The notes under the pieces are model-generated. The model was given only the letters and a program-made list of their open reading frames with translations. It was not told where the DNA came from and ran no database searches. From contig OV121098.1 of assembly GCA_921293015.1 (NCBI GenBank), positions 14,669,016-14,733,015 of the forward strand: DNA of 64,000 nt. The letters run 5' to 3'. Position 1 is the stretch's first letter. Every line of letters starts with the position of its first letter. The DNA comes from Phorcus lineatus (taxonomy: Eukaryota; Mollusca; Gastropoda; Trochida; Trochidae). The position numbers and the translations under genes are program-made. Positions 11,361 through 23,200 of this stretch are shown here, piece by piece.

Positions 11361-12085
11361 TCAATCATCAATCTAAATACACATTCAGAATCTACAATAG
11401 GCTTAATAACAAAAAGAGGACGTGGGAGACCAAAAAAGAAACCACATCCAGATGTATCCAGCAGTTTGACAACAACAGGAGAGAACAATCTGGTGGACAC
11501 AGAAACTGAAGTTTCACCCATCGTAGGTTACAATCAACAACAAGAAATACCTGTCAATTCTGAAAGAAGGTCGGGCAGAAAACGCAAACAAAGGGAAATG
11601 CCAGATTTTTTCATATTCAACACAAAACCATCTGCTATAAAAGAAAGCCTTGATAATATACCTAGAAGACCTGTAAACGGACCCTCCCAAAACAAAATCA
11701 TTGAGACAATGCCAAACATCTTCTGTGAGACCTGTGGGAAAGTCTTTATGGGCGCCAAACCTTTTGTCGGACATCAGTCAACTTGCAGAGCTCAAGACCT
11801 TGACACTCCTGGATCAAGGTACATCCCTTGTACCAAGTGTCCAAAGGTTTTCCACAATGTATCTGTGCAACATCTGCACATGTTGAGGGACCACGCTGAT
11901 TCCAGGAAAACTTGTCCATTCTGTGGCAAGCCCTTTGCTTACATTTCAGCTTTGAAGAAGCATATGTTAGTCCATACGAACAAAGAAGTCAGAAAAGCGT
12001 TGACGTCCTTGGAATCAGATGAAGTGAATGATAAGGACTCCAGATTGGTGCACATCTTGTCAAACCTTGGAGTTGTAACTGATGT

Positions 12086-12126
<41 letters not shown>

Positions 12127-12272
12127 CAGTGGACAGAGAGAAAGGCTTGGAACTCTCCATAGCCTTGAACTCTGTGAGTGGAGCTGAAGTGTTAGTGTCC
12201 AAATCTTGCTCATCTGATGGTGATATTGAAACCTCAAAATTGCCTTTTCAAAGTTTAATCTCTGACTCATAG
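11361..12272 (+). pseudogene. Orphaned 3' part of copy B (AT-hook and three zinc fingers)
   Basis: It continues in the same frame as 9384-11360 after the TAA and runs open to the TAG at 12270-12272. It encodes the counterpart of copy A's C-terminus: an AT-hook (about 11414-11455), fingers C-x2-C-x12-H-x3-C (about 11723-11785), C-x2-C-x12-H-x4-H and C-x2-C-x12-H-x3-H, an expanded Asp run and the same Ser-rich tail. No other frame disruption separates it from the upstream part. It could be reached by readthrough, reinitiation or a separate transcript, but nothing in the sequence supports those specifically. Confidence 0.75.
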
Positions 12273-12397
12273 CACTCATGAATAGCATGGTGTGAGGTCG
12301 ACAAATGAAGAACTATTGGAGGTGATGGTAGGAATATAATGAAATAGGTTAAAAGGTAATTGCTGGTCAGAAAAGACTTGATCACGTCACCCTTGTA

Positions 12398-12863
12398 TTA
12401 AAGAGCCACTCCGTGAGTTATTGGAGTCATATATGCCAAACTTAATCAATGGTGTCATTTGATCGCGAAGTATCGACTTTTACCGAAAGGATACAATTTA
12501 AAGCTTATTTGTTTTGTACAGTTACAATATGAAGGTTGAACGTCACAATTATGATCTAAGAATGGACAGTGGTACTGGTCAAATAGTCAAACGTAATTTT
12601 GGAGACTTATCTAAAACAGCCAATTTGGAGTTGAAAGTGTTTTTTTAGGTTACATAACTAGTATCCATGTTTATTGGACTATATCTACATCGCTGTGCAT
12701 TCATAAGTCTGTTTATAGATTTTCATTGAAAACCAGTATTTGTCATATATGTCTTTTGGACATAAAAAGTTAAGATGTTTTGATTTTATATCACCACATA
12801 TGACATTTAGGTTCATATCAAAGGTAAATAATAAGTTATGAAAATCACGGAGTGGCTCTTTAG
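12398..12863 (+). mobile_element. Family A piggyBac-like MITE, copy A2
   Basis: Ends read TTAA-AGAGCCACTCCGTGA and TCACGGAGTGGCTCT-TTAG. The right TTAG is one base from TTAA. The duplicated site in copy A (1402-1405) is a single uninterrupted TTAA in otherwise matching DNA, so this insertion is younger than the gene duplication and duplicated TTAA. Confidence 0.88.
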
Positions 12864-14999
12864 GTTTTAGTGACCAAAGAATATGTTCAGCAATATTTCA
12901 TATTTAGAGATCATGCAATACATAGAAATCTCTTGAAAAAAAAAAAAATCCTCCAGACATTTTATGAAGAAAATACTAATTCTTTTCTCAAAAGCATTTC
13001 AAATGTCAACTTTCATAGAGCCTTGGTGTTTTATTTGCATAAAAGAATAGGTATGTCCACAAAAATATTTTTGCATCTTTTTCAATATGAGTTTGTAAAA
13101 AGAAATCCAGAGATCAAGAAATCTAGTGGTATCTTGATAAAAAAAAGTTTGTTTTAGACTGTCCCTCATATTAAATCAATTTACCTTTATTAACAGGTTT
13201 CATTCATTTTCATCCCAAAAGGTTTCTCAAATAGTGTCTTCCACAGTATATATTAAATATATATAAAGTATATCTAAAATTAGTAGATATTTAAGTTGTG
13301 GAACACTTTCTTGGCCAGAAAAACAGAATCCTGTCTGGTTGAAGTCGAAGTTATTTTAACGATGAGCGTCAGTGCTTAAAACTGAGCATTTTGTCAGTTC
13401 CAGCAAACATTCATACTCTTCCCCAGTGACAGATGTAGCTTTTTCACAAATTCCAAAATTAACTTCTATTCTATTACAAGCAATTGTGAGCAGGTTCCCC
13501 TATCCTCAATTTATTTGTTAACATGAAACTTAATTTAACTTTTTTACAGAATTTAAGTTTCCTGCCTTACACTTTTCTTGTATATTTTTTTTCATGTATG
13601 AGAAATAAGACTAGTTTATCATTTTTGGAACTAATTTGGGAAGTGTGTGCTCCCCCACAACCCAGTCTGATTAAAATCGACCATGTTCCGAAGAATAAAA
13701 GCTTCAAAATATTGACTCTACCGAGATTCGAACTCTATATGTGTAGGCTATCTTCTCCACTAGGTCTGACCGCACCCTACTGGTCGATTTTAATGAGACT
13801 GCCCCACAACCCCTCTCTAGATCTTCCAAACATATCCTTTTACTATTGAAAATAATTGTTATGCTTGAAATGGTCTGGAAAGAGATCTAAGGGTTTTGTC
13901 TGTGAAAGTGTAATGTCATATAATGAGAATCATGCAGAATATGATTTTAAAAAAGTTGAAAAATAAATTTAATTAATTTAGATCAATGAAATACCGTCTT
14001 ATAACTGCACTCACCTTCAATGCATGCAAAAACAAAAAGTGGAATCGCTGAATCCTTAATAATGTAAGTGATAATAATTCTCTATAAGCCTGAAAAGGAA
14101 ATTGTTGTACATGAAAATGCTCATATTCAGTTGGCAGTTAAAATGGCATTATCTTTTGAGTTATTGGCTGCTGGTATATTTAGCGACACAGGACATGTGG
14201 TCTTATAAATATCAGGGAAGGAGCTCTGCAGAATTATTACGCTGATACGGAAAGATTTCTTAGCATGAAACTGAATGTCCTGTATGTTTTATCATACAGT
14301 TTTGTGTTGGAAATTGTATATGGTGCCTTGTTCAAAACATTTTTTGTCACTATGTGTTAATAGTATAACAAGTTCTGTTCATATTATAACAGACAATTGT
14401 TTGCCTCGCTGAATTTAAATAGGCAAGATTGAAAATTCTTGAATGAAACATCTGAATCTCTTCCTTAAATCCAAACTTACTGATAACCAAAGGCTATGTT
14501 CAATAAATTGGTATGCTCAAGAGCCCAAAGTTAGTTTTGTAACAAAATATATACTTTATATGACTTTATTTTAAAAAATAAGCACTTGAATCCTAAAGTC
14601 TTGAGTGAACAAATTTTGACCAAAAAATTATTATTTTAGTATGGTTAACATTAAGTCATTGAATGTTAAAAACCTGTTATTTTCATATTCAAGTCTTGTA
14701 CCTCAAACAATGAACCATGAAAGAATGATGAGCTTCAGAGCCAATGGCTCTATTTTATTCCACTTTAGAACTTTAACTGGAGGCAATTATGGATGTTCAT
14801 TTTGTTGGAATGAAGAAAACATGGCTACATAGTGGAACTGAGTACATTAATAAATAATAATATTTATTTGTATTATTTTGTTATCATGTAAATTATCTTT
14901 TGTTACTGAATAAAATGTTACAAATCTTAACCAAATTAATACTATGAGATTTGTTCAGTGCTTAGATTTGGCTTTGTCTTCTGTTTATGTAGCTCCTGC
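12864..14999. other. 3' flank of copy B
   Basis: Non-coding; parallels 1406-2689. It contains the 139-bp element at 13663-13801 and a 430-bp segment (14090-14515) absent from copy A, in which I see no coding signal. AATAAA at 14919-14924 is the equivalent of the possible poly(A) signal in copy A. Confidence 0.45.
13663..13801. mobile_element. 139-bp MULE-like MITE with tRNA-like boxes
   Basis: The 21-bp terminal inverted repeats differ at one position (CAGTCTSATTAAAATCGACC core). They are flanked by a perfect 10-bp direct repeat CCCCACAACC at 13653-13662 and 13802-13811. Target duplications of 9-11 bp are typical of Mutator-like elements. Inside, on the minus strand, an A-box-like CCTAGTGGAGAAGATAGCC and a B-box AGTTCGAATCTCGG resemble the pol III promoter of a tRNA or SINE head. 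The segment is absent from copy A. Confidence 0.75.
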
Positions 15000-15216
15000 C
15001 AGGGGCTCAGCAACCTTGCCTGCTGTAGTGGACTGGTCTCCACACAGTAAGGTTTGGGTACACTGAATTTCACAGAGTCCCTACAAAGGTTCGCTGGTTC
15101 CAAACCTTACTACGTGTAGAACAGTTCTCTACTGCACACAAAGTTAAGGAGCCCCTGGCGCAATTCGAACCCTTGATATCTTAATCCGAAGCTGAACTCG
15201 CTAACCACTGCGCTAT
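15000..15216 (-). mobile_element. tRNA-derived SINE (in copy B)
   Basis: Duplicate of the element at 2690-2912, with A box TAGCGCAGTGGTTAGC reading on the minus strand from about 15216 and a better B box GGGTTCGAATTG. It was carried along in the segmental duplication. Confidence 0.6.
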
Positions 15217-15624
15217 CTCGCCCCCCTCTATCTAAGGGCTTTCCTCACTACAACCGTCTGAAAGCAGCCTTGTAGCTCACATGTTCTGACAAGTTTAATG
15301 CAGACTAAGCCTAGTCATTTGCAGACCAATAGCATCATCTCATTTAAAAGGAGGATGGTGGCGATCAAGTTAAACAAATGGTTAACGGCAGTTACTTGCC
15401 CCTAGATACTTTCATCGAAGGCTTTTGCTGGAGTCATTGTGGTGCAAAGGAAAGCCCCTGACAGAAGGAGTTCGAATCCCAATTTTGAATAACTTACTCC
15501 TTTGAAGATCAGAACACAGTTAAATTTAATCAGAAATGAAGTTGAATATGCATACAACTCTTTGATAAATGATTTAATTAATTAATCCCCTGATGCTCAT
15601 AAATTTCTATGTTTTAGAGCTAGT

Positions 15625-17096
15625 TCTTCATGGCTTAAAGGTGGCTCATTTTTTCATTCAACAAGTGTCCATATTCTTGGGAACCTGAGGCTAATTATCT
15701 TGAATAATGGACGTCTCATCCTGACTTGCTAGAGTTGGTGATTTCATTGGCTGTTATACAAAGCAGTAAGAGGCAAATGCTGTTATAGATGTCAGGGTTT
15801 TGTATAACATTCGAGCATTCTCATATGCTAATGTTGCAGGGTGACTGGCATTTACATTTTAGTTATTTGCCTCTTTACATTCAAAGTTAATTGAAGATCT
15901 GTTACCAAGAAAAGACATGATTTTGATTCTAACATATTCTGGAAAAAATAGAAAAAAAGGAATGGAGTTATTACTAAAATTTTATTAAAATGATTATCAA
16001 CAATATATACATACACTGCTTACATAATTCAATTTTCTTTGCATGAGTTTGAGATTGGAATGTGCAGATCTCTTAAATACATGAATTTCAGATTATGATT
16101 TTTTTTATAAATTTGGATGAAATATACAAAACTTACATGTCCAAGAAAATTTTCCATATGAAATAAAAAATGTTATTTTGATTGATTGAAAAAATGTTTC
16201 GCAACAAAACATGTAAGACTCTCAATAAAATTCAATTATAATTAGAAAGGGAAACAATGAAATTTAATGGAAACAATATGGATTTCCCTTCCTATAAAAA
16301 CAAAGCCATTGATATAATATTGTAATATCAAAAATACCTATTTCTTGTACATAAAGAACATAAAGCCTTTCCTTGAGTAGAATTATTCAGTCTACTGAAA
16401 TCTATTATCAAACCAATATTGAATTTTAGTAAAAGAGATGATTTATATGTAAATTTCATGAAACTATACTCATATACGAATATAAAAGATACATCTGAGT
16501 AAAAATCGACTAAATAATATTCACAGTTCTTATTAAATGTATGAATATATACAGATGTGGTATAAAATCATCCATGATTTAAGTTCCTTGTTTTCCATAT
16601 ATACAATACATAATCATTGCGTATGATACTTTTTTATAATAAATGAAGTTACTGGAATGTTTAACTATTGAAATACAACTGCCTGAGTAAGGGATATTTT
16701 TTTAATTTCAAGTTCGGCTTAGAAACATTCTGTCTTTAGATTAATGGGTTTGACTTTCTAAGCTGACAAACTATTCTGATTTTCCCGTTTACTGAATCGG
16801 GGACTGGTCAACAGAGTAAGTCAGGCCCTTGATTTTAAAAGTGTTCAATACTAAAGAGAGCTTTGGAATTATGATGAAGTAAATTAAACCTTAATCATTT
16901 AAAAAAATTGGAATGAAATATATTTGTCCATGATTAACATATGGCAAGTTGCGCATGAAAAAGAAACTACTCTCCCAGAAAGATTTGAACAATGATCTCG
17001 TTTCCAATTATTTCCATTGATGATAGGGAGGCTCTGATTGGTCGATTTGTTGCTGAACCAAATTCAATGATGAAAGGATGGCTCTGATTGGTTGCT
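15625..17096. other. Gap between copy B and lachesin, including its likely 3' UTR
   Basis: The stretch is AT-rich and shows no exon. On the minus strand AATAAA (plus-strand 'tttatt', about 15980-15986) could end a roughly 1.1-kb 3' UTR of the lachesin-like gene. 16980-17090 has two 'ggctctgattggt' repeats. Confidence 0.35.
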
Positions 17097-17218
17097 TTAC
17101 CACCAGTTGAGTCTATGTAAGAGGCAGGTGAAGAGGAGCATAATGATTGTTGTAATTCCTGTTGTGAGAGTTGACGATGAACTGACGATTCTACCCGTTC
17201 TGTCTGGTGTAGGCATGT
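17097..17218 (-). CDS. Lachesin-like exon 8: GPI signal and stop
   Basis: Acceptor 'ttttagccacag'. It encodes residues 330-369, a Ser/Thr-rich spacer then a hydrophobic C-terminus, with TAA at 17099-17097. Its acceptor and first roughly 40 bp are the source of the array at 17190-17880. Confidence 0.85.
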
Positions 17219-20200
17219 CTGTGGCTAAAATAAAGATTGTGGACTTGAATGAATTAAATCCAGTGGCAGAATAAAAAATTTTGAAAGGGGGAGGGGGGAG
17301 CATTTCCACAAAGGGGAGGCGGGAGCAATTCTACCGCTTATATCTGAAGTTGGCATGTCTGTAGCAAGACCAAAGATTATGAACATGAATGAATTAAGTC
17401 CATTAAAAAAATTTGAAATGGGGAAGGAGCGATTCTACTCATTCAGTCAGGAGTTGGCATGTCTGTGGCTAAAACAAAGATACTGCTATTGAATTAATAA
17501 AGTCCAGTGGCGGATTCAAATATTTTTAAAAGGGGGAGAGGGGAGCGATTCTACGGGCTCTGCCTGGAATCGGCATGTCTGTGGCTAAAACAAAGATAGT
17601 GTTATTGAATTAAAAAAGTCCAGTGGCGGATTCAACAATTTTGAAAGGGCGAGGGGGGAGCGACTCTACTGGTTCTGTCCAGGGTTGGTATGTATATGGC
17701 TAAAACAAAGATAGTGTTTGAATTAATAAAGTCCAGTCCAAACATTTTTAAAAGGGGAAGGGGAATGTGATTCTACCGGTTCTGTCTGGACTCAGAACCA
17801 AAGATTATGAACATGAATGAATTAAGTCAAGCGGATCCAAAATTTTGAAAAGTGAGGAGGGGTTGGGGAGGTGGGAGTCACGTTTAGAAGGGTTTGTCCT
17901 TTTTTCAGTAGATTGTTCTTCTAAGTATCAAAAGGGGCAGGATGTTTGCCTTTAATGATTTAAATAATATTTCTTATAACAGGTAACATTTGTTTACCTT
18001 TTTCGCTAGATCCAGTTCATATCTCGTATTAAGAACATGCTACAGTGGCTTCAATGTGTAACGTCAATGAGAGTGATCCTTTATACATACCATACAGTTC
18101 AATCTTGGCAGACTGATCGCCTTGTTCGTTGGTTGCTGCACAGCTGTAGATTCCGTAGTCCGACGAGTGAACTCCAACAATTGTCAATATGCTGGTAATT
18201 CTATTGTAGGCCCCAGGGATGGTCCGAATAACAAACCTAGAAATGAATTTAGAACTGTAGTTTGCTTTTGAAGAAAATTTCATACTACATGTGACGTTAC
18301 TTTGAGTTTTATATCTCTTATTTCCCTACTTATCAATTTTCAACTAATTAATTTGCTTTCATCCAAGCACGTTTCCAAATTTCTAGATTTCTAAAATCTT
18401 ATATTAGGACAGTGGTTTGTATAGGTATTTATGACAAAGCTACCTCTGTTAGAAGAAAATGACGATGGTAAGAATCTATGGAAAAACATTGATAACAACT
18501 AGATGATTTGAAATAACTGGCCAATCACATTAGGTATACAGCGAGGATGTAAGGCATGAACTGTTTTTAATGAGATGTATGTAAGATCAGCTTACCTGCC
18601 ACTGTTGTAGAGCTGTTCATTGGCATGAGACCATGTGACCTGTTCTGCGCCTGGCACAGGGTACGCTCGCACGTTACACACCAAATCCTTCACGTAGCCT
18701 GGGGACTGGCCCACACGCGGACTCTCTGCTCGCACTCTCGGGGAAACTGAAATGTGCAATCTGAATAAAGCCCATTGACATGCTATCCTACATGAGTGCA
18801 TGCTTATTATCATACATCGGTTTGCATAAGGAAGAGTTAATAATGCCTTTCACTCACTGAGTGGCAGACTTGCAGAATCTTTATTTTTAAATATTTCGAG
18901 GATTGGCAGACTCAGTCCCATTCAGGTCCCTGCAAGGGTTTCTCAAGTCATAAGATTCTAAACTAGCCTGTATGATAATAAGCACATCTTTCGCTCCCAT
19001 CAGATTGACCCTAGTGGTCAAATCTTGCAACACAAACTATCTACAAAATTTCAGCCAATGAAAACACTTCTTGCATTGATAGTTTTCTTTTTGTTACCAA
19101 GGCCTCAGTCGTGATTTAGTTGCCATATTATGTGAAGAAGTCATGTCAATATCAGTGTGAAGTGCACATCGAGGCTTCTCCATTTAAAGCCTGAGAAATG
19201 CTTGTATTCAAACAGAGGTTAGATCAGGAATGATGGAATACCAGATTCATTTAGGAAACTTAACTCAAAATGTATCTCTGTTCATCTAGCTGTGTAATTG
19301 GGTACCTTGGAAGTGATGGCAATTCGAGAGATAACCATGAAATGTTTAACTAACTCCTGGGTTGGACATTCTAAATAAGATAGGAATGAAAAAGTTGAAT
19401 CATATTAGTCCTTAGCATATGGTTCTTTGAGCATGCCTTTGTGGTGTATCGTCTGCTGCAGTATTAGTATCTTCATTACAGCCACAAATTTATGAATCAT
19501 ATGAACACTAGACTATCTGTTTCAACCAAACATCGCAGATGTTATAAATCTTATTCATCATATGTGGCAAATACGGAATTGAAAAAATACATATACAACA
19601 AAATGTTGTTTTTTTAGCTGAATTTCTTATGCTTAAACAGTACTGAAATTTGCAAATCATTTTCTTAGATTCCAATAATTTGAGCTACATACACAAAATG
19701 AGAAAAAAACTTACATTTGACCTGAAGGAAGATGGACCTGTAGTCCATTCCTGCGAAGTTTGTAGCTGTACACTTATAGGTGCCAGCGTTTTCAGGAACA
19801 ACACTGGGGATGTTCAAAATGTAGTCCTGATAATGAAAAGAGAATGTAATGAAACATACAATAAAAAATTACTGCTTCAACATCTGTGGTCTCCAGCGTC
19901 TTTGGTGAGGTGTTAGGGGGGTATGTTCCCAATGTGCCTACAGCCCAGTTTGCCTACACTGTGATCAAAACAAATCCACGCATGAGGGGTTTGTGTATCG
20001 GGTTCCTCCACCCTATGTTTGATAATGGACTCTTCCACTTGATCCATTTGTTGTACATTAACACAGGGCTCCAGATAAGATGTGTATCTGCATAAAATAC
20101 GCAAGGGTAATTCGTATACGCATTTAAAATGAAATCAATGAGTGACAGATACGCACAACTTTCCCAGAATAGGAGTCAGATATTTATTTACAGGAGTGAT

Positions 20201-23200
20201 CGTGACTTGTCAAAATAAAGTTTGAGTTCTATATGTCTGATCTTTACATCTCGAATAGTAGCCAACTTGATGCCAACCTGTATGAAAACAAAGATTACCA
20301 ACAGCTTAAATGTGTGGAAAATATAACGAACAAATAAAAATCGAAAAAAAATACTTACTTGGAATGAGGATCTGAAACGATAAACCTTAAATAACCCTAG
20401 TTATTTTCACATAGTAATTTTACTCCTCAATTTATATTTTTAGGAGTGAAATACCCCTGAGTACAAATAATTATCTGGAGCCCTTCATATACTAAAGTGA
20501 CAGGTAGGGCTTCTTCGATTACTGGAGTACTTGAAGGCAGTCAGGTCCAACTGGACATGAGTCCTGATATTTTTCTTGGATTTGGGGACTCAAGAAAGTG
20601 CCAGGTACATGTACCATGTATACTTATGTTTGGTAAGAGCATTTGTGACTCGCTTATTTTGAATTTTAATTTTGGATCCAGATGTTTATCAGATGTGACT
20701 CTAAAGTATATACATGTAATAGAATCCTGTTTGAAGTGACCAAAAGGGTTTGATTTTGGATGTTTAATCCCTCCCCCCTCCTTTGAATCTGTACTTTTAT
20801 TTATCATAAATTGGGAAGGAATAGACAATCCATACTCACAATTATCAAAAGGTGATACCAACTTTGGAAATGTCCAGAGTCAGCAAATAACCATGGAAAA
20901 TTTATGAAAGGAAGTTCATTTGCAAATCTAGGAATTTTGAAGGGGAGGGGGTTAACCTATTGAAAACTTGGTCCACCCTTGTGGGTCACATATTTTATGG
21001 TTGATTTTGATAAAATTCCAAAGGGGGAGTTTCGACCCCCCCTGAGTACCCCCTTGGTCTGGCACTGAAATCTGATATCAACTCACATGCAGCTCGATGC
21101 CGCCATTTGGCAAGTGCTCCCCAGCGAGTCGTCTCCAGGACACGATGGGGAAGGGTCGCCCGGTGGCGTTGCATGTGAGTCTCACATTATCTCCCTCCTT
21201 CACCGTTGTGTCACTGCTTGTCTGCAGGTCAGCGATCCTTGGAACCTCTGTAAGAAGGTATTGTGAAACATATGTAGTGTCATATTTTTCATATATGAAC
21301 AAGTGTAAGTATCACTTTTGGCTGTTTCGGAGCAATTCCAAGCAAAGAAACCAATTATGGAACCTTTGAAGGGAGGAAGATACAAATGTGTTTATTCCCC
21401 AAAAGGGTTATAATCCAGGGTAAGAAAGTGGAGAGGCAGAATATAACTTTTTTGTAGTAGTTGCAATAACATAGGGGTAGGATCTCTCCAAAAGCTGATT
21501 TCTTCAGTAAGCATAATCATAAGAGGCTTTATGTATCCTAATTTTGATATTGGTGCCAAAATAATTGCCCAATCTGCCTCTGCATAATAGAAGTCGCCTT
21601 ATACATTGTAATATACCGTAGTAATAATCACAACAAACAGTAGTAGGAGTAGTAACAGTAGCAGCAGTGGTAACAGTAGCGGCAGTAGTAACAGTAGCGG
21701 CAATAGTAACAGTAGCGGCAGTAGTAACAGTAATAGCAGCTACGGGACCCAACTTTCCTGAATATTTGACGCAGAAAATGTCTGGAGGATCCCCCAAAAA
21801 ATTTCATATGGGTTCCTTGGATTTTTCTGATAAAAATATATATCTTTTGATAAAAAACAGATTTTAGTATGATTTTCATGACAAAATGTTATTAAAAACA
21901 TCAACCATTAATAATCTAAAATAGATAAATCTTCATCAACCTGTTATCGAGTGTGAAACATCCATTGTATTTTTGGAGGACTCCGAAAATAGGAAATGGG
22001 ACTCCAAAAAATATGGGACTCTCAGTTTTGATTGGCTATGTAAAAGAAGCAGTTAGTATTATCAGCCGACTGAAATCTAATACAAACCTGTCACTCGCAG
22101 AACCGCAGATTCGCCGACGTAGAGCTGAGGGCCAGTTTGCACACGGCACATATATTTTCCCTCATCAGTGACCTGCACGTTTTGTATCTTGAGACGCCAG
22201 GCTGTAGGCGAGGGTTTCTCCACGTTGTACTTAAAAGGGTCCCTGCTGTTTCGGTCTGTGCTGATTGGCAGACTCCTATTGTCACTGACGAATACCACCC
22301 ATTTTACCTGTCATATATAGAGGATTTTATGTGAGTGTCCATGACATACAGTGTTTATGACACGGATGCCTAAATATCAGCATATATATGTATTGATATT
22401 TTGCCCTAGGGCATGATATGTATGAAAAATATTACCCCTGATATGATTGCCCTCATAATAAGAAAAAAAAAGAAGACATATTCATTGATATCCCCAGCCA
22501 GGTTCCTTATGTTCTTAATCAGAGCAAAAGAAACATAACAAGGGCAATTGCTCCAGAAAAAAATAGTTACATGTAACTTACTCTAAAACTCAATCAACAT
22601 ATTGAAATCCTGAACCTACACTTCAAATTAGGTTATCCTATTATAAACTGTTCCGAGGGAAAGTCTTCCCCTTTGCAGATGCCCTCAAACAGAGCCCAGG
22701 AAATGAAACAAGGAGAGTTAATCGAGAGATAAAAAATGCACACTTCTCATTTTTGAAATCCTACGAGGTATCAATTCCCTAAAGCCACACACAATATTTG
22801 GTTATCCTATCTTTAACAGTTTCTGAGAAAAAGGTTGGAATTATCGATGAAAACGATGCTGTACTCCTACCAAGAATTTTAGCACTAAGTTTTAAGAAGC
22901 AAGGTTTAGATTAGCAACAGACGAAGATTGGTACAAATTAGGCCTTGCAAAGAATGAAACACTTTTATAAAACAATGATTAACAAGTGAAAATAATTGAA
23001 GGCGCTTTAAAAGTGTTCTTATAGAAATGAAGGGATTTCATAAAACAGACAAACATATGTTACAATTTGCATAACCATGTTTTTTTAATAAACACTTGAA
23101 GGTAGAAACTTAACAAATTTTGAATTTTAAAAAGGAGTTTACGCTTTGAAAAACCATATTTAAAACTTTAGTCAAAAACTTTAATGGGGAAAATTTTAAC

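Larger units (their letters stand above)
11209..15624 (+). repeat. Segmental duplication, copy B
   Basis: This is the direct-orientation partner of 228-3316, about 11 kb away. It carries the finger exon, 3' flank and SINE. Extra material relative to copy A includes a family A element (12398-12863), about 60 bp of AT-rich sequence near 13235-13300, an insertion holding the 139-bp element (within 13590-13970), and 14090-14515. Similarity ends after 'gttttagagctagtt' at about 15624. Confidence 0.85.

Noticed and set aside
13523-13849. 108-aa plus-strand frame downstream of copy B
   Set aside because: It runs across the 139-bp transposable element and its target duplication, so it is not a gene.
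20497-20861. Frames of 80-106 aa on both strands in lachesin intron 4
   Set aside because: No splice signals in phase with the gene and no domain pattern.
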